Origin: Sipunculus nudus
Taxonomy: Eukaryota; Annelida; Sipuncula; Golfingiida; Sipunculidae
Direction: 5' to 3'
Assembly (NCBI GenBank): GCA_026874595.1
Contig: CM049319.1
Span: 38,761,473 to 38,825,472 of the forward strand
Length of the DNA stretch: 64,000 nucleotides
Below are positions 1 to 10,365 of the stretch, one piece after another. Position 1 is the stretch's first letter. Each line of letters starts with the position of its first letter. Under the pieces are notes generated by a model that saw nothing but the letters and a program-made list of their open reading frames with translations, did no database searches and was not told the DNA's origin. Position numbers and translations under genes: made by a program.

Positions 1-2731
1 AAATGACTAATGCGCGAGTTCTCATAGACGCCGTGCGGACTCGGGGTAAGCCGTGCGGGCGCCGGTTAGCACCGTAGTGGACCTTAGTAAACCGCAGTTA
101 AACCGTCCCATGCCACACTGACACCCTGCCAGAGCCAGGATGACCGTACTGGCGAATGGCGACATATTGGCGCCCTATTTTGGCCTCAGTTCAACGTGGT
201 TAATCGGCATAAAACGTACTATAACCCTTCTGGAAGCGTAAATAGCCCATAGGAGAACCCTACTGAAACCTTAGAAGGACCGTCAGTACAGAATTCATCC
301 CGGTTTTAGAGTCAGAGGTGCACCGGGATTCGCCGGGGCAAACTGGGACCCAAAACCGGGAATGTGTGACAGGGGCCTTACGGTTCAGCGGGATTCAACG
401 TGATGCAATTGAAGACCGCCGCCCTAAGACGTTCGCTGGACGTTCTACCCCTTGGGCGTACCTAGCCTTTATGAGGCCCGGGGCGGTCGGAACAATTGTC
501 GCCCCTCTTAAAATACATTACGAAACTGGACATGATATGGAAACATATCACGTCAAATTAAGTTTTAGTTGTTAACCACACAAGACCATAATAATTGATG
601 ATTTCGATAACAGGGAACTTTCCGAGAAGTCATCTCTTTCAAATCGTAAATGAAAAGATCGCTCTGATTTCAAACAATTAAGTATATTTCATTATGAAGT
701 ACACAGAAAAGAACAAATTGTAACCAGAAAAAAACACTATGTAAACTGCAGGATACACATATGAGACATGTGGTAACGTAATTTTTCATGTACAGGCGAT
801 TTATTATTAGCTTACATTCAACATGGTAAAACTTCATTAGGTAAGTGTTATACAGTTTAGCCGTGACAACCCGACTCAGTAGGCAATCGGATAACTGAGG
901 TGGTAAGCCTACTCGAGTCGTGATGCAAGTAATATCGAGGAATGTATCGCAGTGGTCTCAGGTTGCATTCATATTGTGGTAAACGGCCCATAATCTCAAT
1001 AATATGCTAAGAATGATGAATCAAGACAATAGTATACTTGCGAGCTCACGACCCAAACTGAAACACCGTCTCCATGGACATTGGTCATTTCCTGTATCGC
1101 CTGCAAGCTGCCTGCGTCCTGTAACCCGTGCGAGCAAAGCTTGTGTTCATGCGGTCATAAACTCACAAACATGCCGAGGGGTTTACCAATGTGCTGGGTT
1201 AAAACGGAACTTTTCTCGCTCATGTTTGTATTATTAGAAAGTACACAAAAAATGCTAACGATTGGTCTAGTTTATGTTGATCGGCAGTGTACCTGTAGGC
1301 CATGAAGCGACGCAAAAATTACGACAATATTTGCATCTTCATAAGGCTTTATAATGATTTCCTCAGACTTAGATCTAAAGACACTCTGGCGCCAGTAATC
1401 TTGTCGTAATGCCAAAGGGTCGATATGACGCTATAATCAGTTCACAACACAAATAAATACCTTGTCACGTCTATAATTACACCTCTTGTTATCGCATATA
1501 TGGCAGCAGCTACACAAAAAATAGAGCTCTGTGATATGCATTGTGCTGTGGCAAGTAAGGCACTTCTACTTTAGTCTTTAGGCCCACTCGAAATGCGTGG
1601 GGTTATTTCATGAGCTATAAAGGGTTTGTTAACTGTTTTCAGATAAAAAATTAAATGTTTGGATTTACTGGGATTTTTTTATTAATTGCAATATCCTCCT
1701 AGTAAAACCCATGGAAAATCCCCCCGGACATTTATAATAGTTTTATATTTTAAATGTAATTACTTATGCCATCTTGAAGACAGTAACCCCTACATAGGTC
1801 TATGCGAAAGACTGTTACCATTCACGTTATATAAAGGATCAGGTCATAGTTAATTTCAAATTCTATAACCATGCAGAAGAAAATGAAAAGAACCAGAAAT
1901 GTAGGTCAAGTACTATATATTCAGTACATTCAGGATAGTGTAAACGTTATATTTTAACAAGACCGTTGTTAGAATACGGGGAATCATGGAAAAGGGCATA
2001 TTAGATTTTTTTTAGGCTTTTAATATCGTGGTATTTTGGTGAATACAAGGTTGGAAATTCTTTATTCATTACAAGGAAAGAGCAACATTTCCTAACAATA
2101 TGTTAGAAAGACACCCCTCCGTCATTGGAAGGGGATTTGACTTCTGGCAAGATTTCTCCCTGATTAGTGCCCGATTGGGATTTCTGTAAACATAGACGAC
2201 CCTGAATGTTTGCCTTTGCATGATTTGTCACTTTCTTGATGGCGTTCTGGCATTATAAGACTGCTGATCTGACGAAGAATAACATCATATCTCAATTTCG
2301 TTTTGCTTAGCTTGGCTATAGAGATTGGTTCCATTGACCAGTTAATCATTCCTTAAATAACTGAAACTGGAGAACCATACATTTAAATTTTCCAATCAAT
2401 CTTTAAAAAGGGTCAAATTTGTACCTATAAATTTGTACTTCTTGAAGAACTCCTCATGTCTTTTTATCAAATTAATTCCCCGGAATTCCTCTTCTTCTAT
2501 ACTATTTATCTACCTTCACCTATGACAGTGTCATGGAAGAGTAGTGGTGAGCAGGTCCAAACCTCGATACCCATGGCAACGGACCGGGACAAGGGGATTA
2601 GCTGTACCCCAGCTTCCAAGGGTTGACACATCGAATCAGTTTCATCCAGGTTGCCAAGAGGTGCACATTTCTATACCAGGGGTCATTTCAAAGAGAACGT
2701 AGAACCCTCAAGACCCTCCACGTTCATTTGT

Positions 2732-2745
2732 CCCCCCCCCCCCCC
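2732..2745. repeat. Poly-C tract 1 of the unit, 14 C
   Basis: An uninterrupted run of 14 C. The matching tract has 14 C in copy 2 (13686-13699) and 16 C in copy 3 (24638-24653), within sequence that is otherwise almost identical. Confidence 0.9.
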
Positions 2746-4573
2746 ACGGTGTCCTACGGTAAAGGTCACGTCCAAAACAGTCCTTACACTGCCTTCAAGA
2801 ACCTATTGAACCATAGAATGAACGTGGTATAGGTTTTAGAAGAAACCGTGAATCTGTAGGACGGTTATCCCTCGCCCACCTTTGGTATATTTCGTCAACA
2901 GAGCGTTTAAGGGATCTTTATGCAGAATAGCGACCTTTGTGCCTCCGGTGTGCGACCACAAAATTTAATAAGTCTTCACAGGAGGCTCAATGAAGGCAGA
3001 ATGGTTGCCTGGGTCGTGCAAAGGTGGTACACAGGAGGTTCAGACATCGCCATGGACTCTATGGTCGCCGTGAGTTTTTGAACATGTTCGAAACAAAGGT
3101 CGCCGAGGATGTGGGTTGCTAAAAGGTGGCTGAGGGGAGGCACAAATATTTTTGTGGTTGTAGAATGAAGGCAGAGTGGTCGCGTTGGTTGCACAGGGGA
3201 AGCAGAGGGAAGGCAGGCATAAAAATGCCATAATGCTGCATTTTAGGAGGTTCAAGTGAGGCACAAGTATCGCCGAAACGGTTATGGAGCAGTTACACAG
3301 AAACAGGATTTTTTTCTGGGTTAAGGCGACCATTGAGCGTCCTGGTAATTTTGTTGTCGCTCAAAGGTGGCACATAGGTGGCAGCCCTGTGTAATGGGGC
3401 CTTTAGGTTAACACATTACAAATGGGGTGCCCCGGCAACAAGACTGCCACAAATATTTACATCTTGTTCACATCGTATGAATTGATGGCCAAGTTTGAAT
3501 ATACAAGTATTTGATCTTACCTCCTTTCTAATAAAATAGCAAAAATAACCGACTTTCTATCCGAAACTGGTACATTTCCTTTGTGTAATAAATACCAGTG
3601 ATGTAGAGTGGCGATCGGTCTTCCTCTCGAAACCCCCAATTTAGACCAATTTTTTTATGTTCCCGATCTCTCGGACGTCCTGGCCTCTGGTTTGGTCTCG
3701 ATATCATGAAAACCTGTGTCAAAATCTGAATGCAGGTTACGGCATCGAGAAAACACTAAAAACTTTCATACGACCCGTGTTCTAATATATTTCCCGCTGT
3801 GTTTCCCATGCCTTTTACTGAGTAAAAAATTACCTTGTCGTATCCATTAAAATGTCTCGAATTTATCAATGTGTAAAATGTCGGGTACATCAACCTATCA
3901 GCCCTATTGAACCAAAGAGCCCTCCTACGCCTAAGTTTCCGGAAACACCTATATCTGCATTTTAGCTTGTGGTTCCAGGTCATTTGTACTATGGCAGAAT
4001 TGTACATTACGTTGGTCGCTCGCAGACTCTGACACCATACACCTGGAAATATCCCTCAGCCACACAGACAACCTCGGACCCTCCTCTGGATCGACAATCT
4101 GTCAGACTACACCATCTAGCGAGCTGACTTAGGAGATTGTGCCTTTGCTTTCCCGTTTCCAGCAAATATACTGATGCTTACGTCACACATCCTGACCGCT
4201 CTTGGCCTGTCGCCTTACAATATTATGTGGCCTGTCGTTGCATGTATACTTAGAAGGACACGCCTCGAGAGATTAATGTATGGGAAAATTCAAGTATGCA
4301 TATGCGTTGACTTTGAAATCTAAGTAAACAATGTTATTACAGGAAATCGACTAGACGAAGACCGACAAGGACAAATTCTCACGGAATTACGACTGTGCTG
4401 AAACCAACATCAATAAACCTCTCTAAACCTACGCTCCAACGCTAACATTGATATATCATACTGCATATTAATAAACAACAAATAATAGAAACAATCAACT
4501 GGTTATCCTTTCATTATTTGAATGTGCATATCATAATAATAAAATAAACAAGTAACAGTTTTTGATGAAATCA

Positions 4574-4583
4574 CCCCCCCCCC
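4574..4583. repeat. Poly-C/poly-A tract 2 of the unit, 10 C
   Basis: Ten C followed by nine A. The C run grows to 13 in copy 2 (15530-15542) and 15 in copy 3 (26484-26498) while the A run shrinks. It lies just past the RNase H end of the antisense retroelement. Confidence 0.9.
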
Positions 4584-4941
4584 AAAAAAAAATAGAAAAT
4601 ACATAGTATTTTATCGATACACATAATCGATCCACTACATGCTATGTGAAAACATTATACAATATACCAACTCATATTTATATACAGTGTCTGTCTTAAT
4701 CAATATCCACCATATCATATGCTGTTCAACACTCTGGTAACCTACTCAAGAAGTGTTGCCCATGATTTAGCTTGCAAGAGACAGCCTGTATATTAAACAT
4801 GAGCTTTTGTAACATTATAGCCAATCTCATTACCCTCTTGTTTACAGCCTTGCTAATACATTTGAATGGCTTGTGGCCTGTCTACAGAGCACGGTCTACA
4901 TGACTAGTACATCTCTAATTTCTGAACAGCCCAGGCTATTG

Positions 4942-5196
4942 TCAAACACTCAGACACTCTCTGGAATTTCTTTCTCTAGCCAGTAACTTTCTGCAAGCAT
5001 AATCTATCGGATACATCATCCCATCCTGCTCCAGCATAAGGATACTCCCGACTCCGACATCCGACGAGTGGCATTTCAAGCTTACTGAAATCAGATAGTC
5101 TCGGTTTGGGGTATCGTCTAACTTAGCTTTAAGTGTGCTGTACCGCATTCTCATTAAGATCTTTCCAATCCAATTTGTTAGGCTGCCCTTTCCCAA
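4942..5196 (-). pseudogene. RNase H fragment, copy 1
   Basis: Connection and RNase H start of the same pol. It shows SSDVGVGSILMLEQDG (usual DASD..G..L, with the first Asp apparently changed to His in CHSSDVG), then IDYACRKLLARERN and ECLSV. After a frameshift it continues as LTIAWAVQKLEMY, then VMRLAIMLQ and finally NHGQHFLSRL near 4720. Pol therefore ends after RNase H, with no integrase following. Confidence 0.75.
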
Positions 5197-5264
5197 TAAG
5201 GTCAGTTAACGGAACTGCTATTTCGGCATAGTTCGGCACGAACTTTCGGTAATAACCGTTTAAC

Positions 5265-5528
5265 CTAGAAAGGCTCGATCACAAGGATTTCTTGGTTTTC
5301 GGTGTGCGCTGCGCTCTGGATTTTCTTAAGCAGAGAAGGTATATACCCGGTGCCTACAAGGTGGGCAAAATATTCTAGGCTACGATATCCGACGAATGTC
5401 TTTGCTGGTTTAGCTGCAAAGCTGGCTCGCATGAGTCTAGCTAGCACCTCACTGAGCGTTCTTACGTAGTTGTCCCATGTTTCCGCGTGTACAAGCACGT
5501 CGTCTATATAGCAAACTACCTTTGGCAT
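5265..5528 (-). pseudogene. Reverse transcriptase fragment (YIDD box), copy 1
   Basis: C-terminal half of an LTR-retrotransposon RT. VVCYIDDVLVHAETW carries the catalytic Tyr-x-Asp-Asp. It is followed by LSEVLARL, AKPAKTFVGYRSLEYFAHLVG and the start of the connection region. After a stop, other frames continue with GYYRKFVPNYAEIA and PLTDLIGKG, linking to the RNase H piece. The fingers and palm motif A are missing, so the piece cannot be active. Confidence 0.8.
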
Positions 5529-5553
5529 TGAACAAATTCCAACATTCAGCGGG

Positions 5554-5754
5554 TTAACACTGCACTCTGCCTTTAGGCGCAGTTTTCTGACATATGGGAC
5601 ACAACTTGCAGATCGCTGCTATATCGCCGTACATCCCCTTCGAATAGAACTGAACCTTTACGCGCTCGTGTGTTCGATCTATGCCTTGATGGCCCGCCAT
5701 AATCGCTTCGTGGCCCATTTTCATTACACCCAACCGTAATGATTTGAGAAACAC
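5554..5754 (-). pseudogene. Integrase H2C2 zinc-finger fragment, copy 1
   Basis: N-terminal zinc-binding domain of a retroelement integrase. The frame shows GHEAIMAGHQGIDRTHERV, then the FYSKGMYGDI block and CKLCPICQ followed by KTAPK, giving the His-His-Cys-Cys set. The integrase core (DDE) that should follow is absent. Within about 25 bp the minus strand passes into RT sequence at the YIDD box. In standard gypsy elements this finger would lie after RNase H; here it precedes RT. An overlapping minus-strand frame (5573-5761) is a shadow. Confidence 0.75.
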
Positions 5755-6277
5755 TATCCACTATGCATTGGGATCACTGCGTTTATCTCGTGCATTTCTT
5801 ACTAAAAAATAAACATCTTTAACCTGGAAAGAGATTTAGCAGATTTAGCAAGCTTCCAGGTCAGAGCTAACAACTGATCTCCTTCCAGAGCCTAAAAAAA
5901 TTCGGCCACCCATATCAGCGACTAGGCTGGCCAAATGTTAACTTCGCGACGGCGACTCTTGCTAACTTGCAGCGGCACGTATTTCTACTGCGAACGTCAC
6001 TTCCGGTGGTGACTCAACGTTGTTGAGCAATATATCTGAATTCCGATCAGACTTTAAGTTGGATTCGGAATGTTCGGATGCCGCACTCTTGATACGTTTC
6101 CTAGTGCTACGTCGCAAAATGCATCTCCGACTACCATCGCATCAACAGTTCCCAAGAAACAGGGACAATCTACGTACATTAATCATGGCTGTAGGAAATG
6201 CCTAACCGAGTTGTCAAACAACCACCACTCGACGTGTGTCCGATTAACTGGTTCGGATCCACATATGTGTCACATCC

Positions 6278-6775
6278 TCATGCTGAAGAGCAACCGAAAT
6301 CGCGTAACACCGTGGCTGCTTTGCCGTTTTCTAACCATTCACAAATGGTTGAAGAACTTCTGTCCTCTTCGAGAGTAGTCAATCCGAATGACTGACACCG
6401 TTTATCCGGTTCTGGATTAACGGGACTGACGGTTTCCGACTCGGACTCCCGGACCACCGTTGACAAAAACTCGGGCTTACGCTTCGCTTTAGCCCACTGA
6501 CTACTTCTAGGCTCACGCTGATCAACAGCTGAGTGCAACGTTTGTAGGGAAGGCCTTGGCCTATACCTGGCACTGGTCTGTTTACATTCACGCCCCTTAT
6601 GCCCCAAACGCATGAAGCAACGTATGCTTCCCAATGGCTTAATCGACTGATCACGTGATCCGCGATCTACATCACGTTTCTCTCTCGGCTGAGATACTTG
6701 CTGCCCTGCTCGGGGAGCACTTTTTCTTGAGCTCATCGTTAAAATGTTCTCGGCCAACTCCGCCATGTTATCCAT
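6278..6775 (-). pseudogene. Gag (3' part) and protease start, copy 1
   Basis: Nucleocapsid end of gag running into retropepsin. Just upstream on the minus strand (about 6790-6880) other frames read DMLMREKYLNC and ERQCHDMDNMAEL, as in SCAN-like gags of metazoan gypsy elements, so the ATG at 6775 is internal. A CCHC-like knuckle reads CFMRLGHKGREC. It lacks the second Cys and spacing of C-X2-C-X4-H-X4-C, so it is probably non-functional. The frame ends in VLRDFGCSSA, which aligns with the protease active site D-T/S-G but has Phe in place of Thr/Ser. Protease-like sequence continues with frameshifts (VDPNQLIGHT, then GTVDAMVVGDAF and ALGNVSRVR) down to about 6070. Confidence 0.75.
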
Positions 6776-6900
6776 ATCATGACACTGTCTCTCTTTTTAA
6801 AACACCGAGAGATCCTTGCTGCCACAGTTCAAATACTTTTCGCGCATCAACATGTCAACAAATATATTGAAAAAATCGCCTACGCCTCTAGTAAAGCTTT

Positions 6901-7998
6901 AAAAGCGTTAACTTTAGCTTATCGTAGTTCATGGCATTTCTAACAGCTGCTTATAACAAGTGCCTTATACCACGCAACAATGAACTTAAGTATAAAGCCA
7001 AACTTTCTCGGTTGTAGTGAGTTTCGGGACCGATTCCCTGCTCCTCATCTGTTTACTCCTACTCACATCGCTCTTTACTAAATGCCGACGTAAATTTCAG
7101 CATTTCTATCTCGTGAACTCTCTGAGCTTCACGTTCACCCTCTGCTGTTTCACATTCTATGCGCTCACGTTCTCTCTTTTTTCTGGCCCTCTCGTCGCAC
7201 GCGGCGTCTTCCCGCTGCTTGTCCTATAGGAATAATTTGAGAAAAGCAGTGTAATTTCTCTGGTTTTCAGAGGTCTGGTACGTCTTATAGGAATACTTTT
7301 CAGTGAAACAGTGCCATTTCTCTGGTTTTCAGAGGTCTATCTGGTGTCCAGAGGTAACGTATTGTTTTCTCTTCTAATCACTGGCTATACAGCTGATACA
7401 CATGCAAGGGAATATTCTATGCATTTTGTATTCAGGTGTATGGCAGCATAACAGCTAATGGAATATAACTTCATATCTAATACAGGGAAGTAAGCTGATT
7501 AGTAGTTTCTTTAACCGGCACAAGTGCAAATTCCTTCCATTTGAAATTTGGAGCCAATGTTCCGTGAAAGGAAGGGAAATATAACCCCGAAAGAGGCATG
7601 TAATACCGTCTAAACATGCATGTGAAGGCAGATTAAATTATAAACACGATTTATTCATATAATAACAATAATAAAAACAATGCCTACAGGCCTAATGCGA
7701 ACCTGTGCAATGGGATATATATCAAGTATAATGCTTACATGCTGGACCGTTACTTTTCAAATATAGGTGCGACATGTATATGAACAATGCAAGCACTGAA
7801 CATTTTTAAACCAGAGTGCATGCACCAATTACACAAACGTCACTCCTGAAATACTGGCATAGGTGCACACAAAACAAAAAAAATAATGAAAGTGCCACCA
7901 GCGGTCTCGTGTACGAGAAAGCCATTAACGATGTATGGACATACATAATATCAGGCTTCAAATCACTCTTCGGCTACATGCACAGATCCATGCAATAA
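6901..7998. other. Unit segment between the two antisense elements
   Basis: No gene recognised. The first part may be the 5' region of the antisense retroelement. It contains an imperfect tandem duplication at 7224-7342. Positions 7890-7960 look like a diverged extra copy of the core repeat of the Helitron-like element next door (GTGCCACCAGCGGTCTCGTG), so a second, older element may end here. The segments at 17853-18950 and 28808-29905 are the same. Confidence 0.5.
7224..7342. repeat. Tandem duplication, ~60 bp x 2
   Basis: TATAGGAATA..CAGTG..ATTTCTCTGG..TTTTCAGAGGTCT occurs twice in a row. Copies of the pair lie at 18176-18294 and 29131-29249. Confidence 0.8.
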
Positions 7999-9105
7999 CT
8001 AGATACAGGTAGTCAAAAGCGACTATCCGCCGAAATCAGAGTAGTGCAGGTGAAGTGAGGCATGGATTGAGTGGTAAGGGGAAATAGAGTGAGATGGATG
8101 TCTGCCACGTAAACATGATTGTAGGTTGCACGACCTAAGGCCAATACTGCAAATCACTCCTGAAAAAAGGGAATTAATTTATTCAACAAAACAACGGAAA
8201 GGTAAGTGGTGCTTTCTGTCTGGTTTACAAGAAAACTTCCAAAGATGGATGAACATGCCAAATTTCAGACCAGTACCTGGACTATCTCCTAAGATATGAG
8301 CAATTTTCACCCAAAGCACATGTACGAATAGACGCCAATATGAAAACGATTACAGGTGGTGCCACCAGTCTTGAGTACATGATGGAGGAGTATAATATCT
8401 ATGCATATGCACAATTTCCTGCCAATACTGCGAATAACTCCTGAGAAAAGGGCATTAATTTATTCTACGCAAACGGAAAGGTAAGTGGCTCCACCTATCT
8501 GCTTTACAAGAAAACTTTCCAAGATTGATGAACATGCAAACGTTTAAGACCAATACCATGACCATCTCCTGAGATATGAGCAATTTTCACCCAAAACATA
8601 TGTTCCAATAGACGCACAGGAAAACAATCGCAGATGGCGCCACCAGTCTTGAGTACCTGATGGAGGAGTACAAGATCAATGGATTTGTATAATTTCATGC
8701 CAACACTGTGAATCACTGCTGAGAAAAGGGCATTAATTTATTCTACGAAAAAGGAAAGATAAGTGGCTCCACCTGTCTGCTTTACGAGGAAATTTTCAGT
8801 GATTGATTAACATGCCAAATTTCAGACCAATACCTTGACCCACTCCTTAGATATGAGCTATTTCACCCAAAGCACATGTACGGATGGACGCCACAGGAAA
8901 AAGATTGCAGATGGCACCACCAGTCTCAAGTACAGGATGAAAGAGTCCAAGATCTATGGATATGCACAATTTCAGGCCAATACTGCAAATCCCTCCTGAG
9001 TATAGGGGCATTAAAAACAAAGGTAGGTGGCAACACCTGTCTTGTTTACGAGAATTTTTATTTCAATATGGATGAACATGCCAAATTTCAGAAATTTTAA
9101 ATTTC
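7999..9105 (-). mobile_element. Helitron/HINE-like core-repeat element, copy 1
   Basis: Non-autonomous element read on the minus strand. Its body is about 3.3 imperfect tandem repeats of ~278 bp (similar words near 8140, 8421, 8699 and 8972), each with a GTGGCGCCA-type palindrome. The terminal ~85 bp ends in a hairpin (arms at 8008-8014 and 8021-8027, one G-T pair) followed by CTAG at 7999-8002. A hairpin a few bases before a terminal CTAG, with internal repeats, matches Helitron/Helentron-derived elements such as the bivalve 'pearl' type. The same terminus, inverted, occurs in intron 1 of the downstream gene (50230-50320). The 5' boundary is unclear. Small open frames inside are repeat shadows. 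Confidence 0.7.
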
Positions 9106-10339
9106 TTATATCTTATCAAATTTGAATATTTTGTACTCGAAATACGTAACACTTTCTATAAAAACCCAAATTATTAATAGATTTATAAATCACATAATTA
9201 TAATATAATATATACATTATATTACAGTAAGATATTCAGATATGCAAATTTATGCAAATTATCGCATTAAATATGTACTATAATACATGTTTGATAGCAT
9301 ATGTCTATAATGGTTGTTTTCGAGTTATATACAGCCCTGGTTTTAATATGGTCAGTAAAATTGAACTCTCATGTATTCCTGTGTACAGTGTCACGGTTAA
9401 CCTAAAGCCAGGTCACATTCAGCTGTAGAATAAAGCCACCCCCTAATACCTATGAATGGCTCTGACTCTCAGCCCAGACTAAACAATACCGCATGTCACA
9501 ATGATATAACATTCTTTGAATGAACAACATGAATGAGATTTCTGTACAGCCGTTATCCTCCACAAAGGTAATTAAAATCCGCTATGAACTCTTTGCGCGT
9601 TAAGTGCAAACAGACAAACCGACAAACGTGACCCAGGGGAAAATAAAAGACCTTGCTTCCTAGCTCCCTGCGCTTTGTCTAGCCATGCATACACAGATGT
9701 TGCCTAAATCCAGTTTAAAGTAACTATTAAACAGGCTGTTTTGAAAGCAAGGGAAAGCTGTATGCATGGAAACCTGTATTTGCACAGGTTTGTTCAGCCA
9801 TTTGATATGTAGGTAAATGCCTTTTTGTCTATGGATAACCCCTGCCCCTGCTACAGAATAATCAGTTAAAAGTGAAATAGTCAGACGAAGATTCTAGAAA
9901 TGGTCGATACGGTAATATAATGAAAATATGCTCTGCTGTTATCTGCCATACTTGTTTACTGTTAGATAATTCCAGTTAGCTTTGTTTCGGAAAAACACCA
10001 AAAAATTATTAAATGACATGTTGAAGAAGATTTCCTAAAAATATGTTATAGACTGAGCAAATATATGTATCGACTGGTGTGCCAGGTGTCTTGCAATGTT
10101 ATAAATATATATATACTTTGCTTCTTGGCAATCGATAATAATCGCATCAAGTGATTAGCCTTCATGGGATCTTATTCTATCCTGGGCAAATTATCCATCC
10201 CTTTTTTACTTGCAGGTGGTACGAAATTGGTGAAATCCCAGGTTGACATGCCAACCTTTAACTGCCTCGACTCACCCGCTACGCGGCCACGCAATAGAGC
10301 CCCCTTATTCTTAATTCCTGTATCCGCCCCTGGCGTGCA
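9106..10339. other. AT-rich tail of the unit, no gene seen
   Basis: Non-coding AT-rich DNA. From about 10190 to 10332 the minus strand resembles the end of a dispersed animal repeat (CAGGGGCGGATACAGG followed by a G-rich stretch). The breakpoint that truncates copy 3 falls in the matching place, so the array end may have formed in this element. The remaining tail, 10366-10935, is also without a recognisable feature. Confidence 0.5.
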
Positions 10340-10365
10340 TGACTGAGTCGGGCCCGTCTCAGTCA
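10340..10365. repeat. 26-bp near-perfect palindrome
   Basis: Arms TGACTGAG and CTCAGTCA flank CGGGCCCG, with a single T:T mismatch on each side of the centre. It is repeated at 21292-21317 and absent from the truncated copy 3. Confidence 0.9.

Larger units (their letters stand above)
1..4690. other. Non-coding part of the macrosatellite unit
   Basis: No gene was recognised here. Positions 1-560 are GC-richer than the rest. An 85-codon open frame from a GTG at 318 is kept in all three copies, but it has no ATG start and no recognisable domain. Positions 560-2960 are AT-rich and plain. Positions 2970-3400 hold degenerate G-rich words (AGGAGGTTCA, GGTGGC, GAAGGCAGA). Two minus-strand open frames (3528-3722 and 3756-4007) resemble nothing I know. 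They may lie in the 3' non-coding part of the antisense retroelement that ends near 4700. The matching segments of copies 2 and 3 (from 10936 and 21888) read the same way. Confidence 0.6.
4700..6900 (-). mobile_element. Decayed Ty3/gypsy-class retroelement, copy 1
   Basis: Read on the minus strand, recognisable pieces appear in this order: SCAN-like gag with a broken zinc knuckle, retropepsin, integrase H2C2 zinc finger, RT from the YIDD box onward, and RNase H ending in an FLSR-type motif. Frames are broken by stops and frameshifts. The integrase core and the N-terminal half of RT are missing between the H2C2 finger and YIDD, an internal deletion. The integrase finger lies before RT and pol appears to end after RNase H, which is the Gmr1-like order rather than the usual PR-RT-RH-IN. 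No LTR pair was found by eye. Confidence 0.8.

Noticed and set aside
318-575. 85-codon plus-strand frame kept in all three array units (also 11253-11510, 22205-22462)
   Set aside because: It starts with GTG, not ATG, has no domain or signal peptide, and conservation is explained by recent duplication of the whole unit.
6655-6870. Plus-strand frames opposite the gag remnant (also 6198-6395, 7017-7229 and their copies)
   Set aside because: They overlap the recognisable minus-strand gag or have biased Leu/Phe content without a domain.
8504-8716. Frames in the Helitron-like element (also 8876-9100, 30754-30987)
   Set aside because: The same frame recurs because the core repeats are tandem; there is no protein similarity and they are not conserved as a unit.
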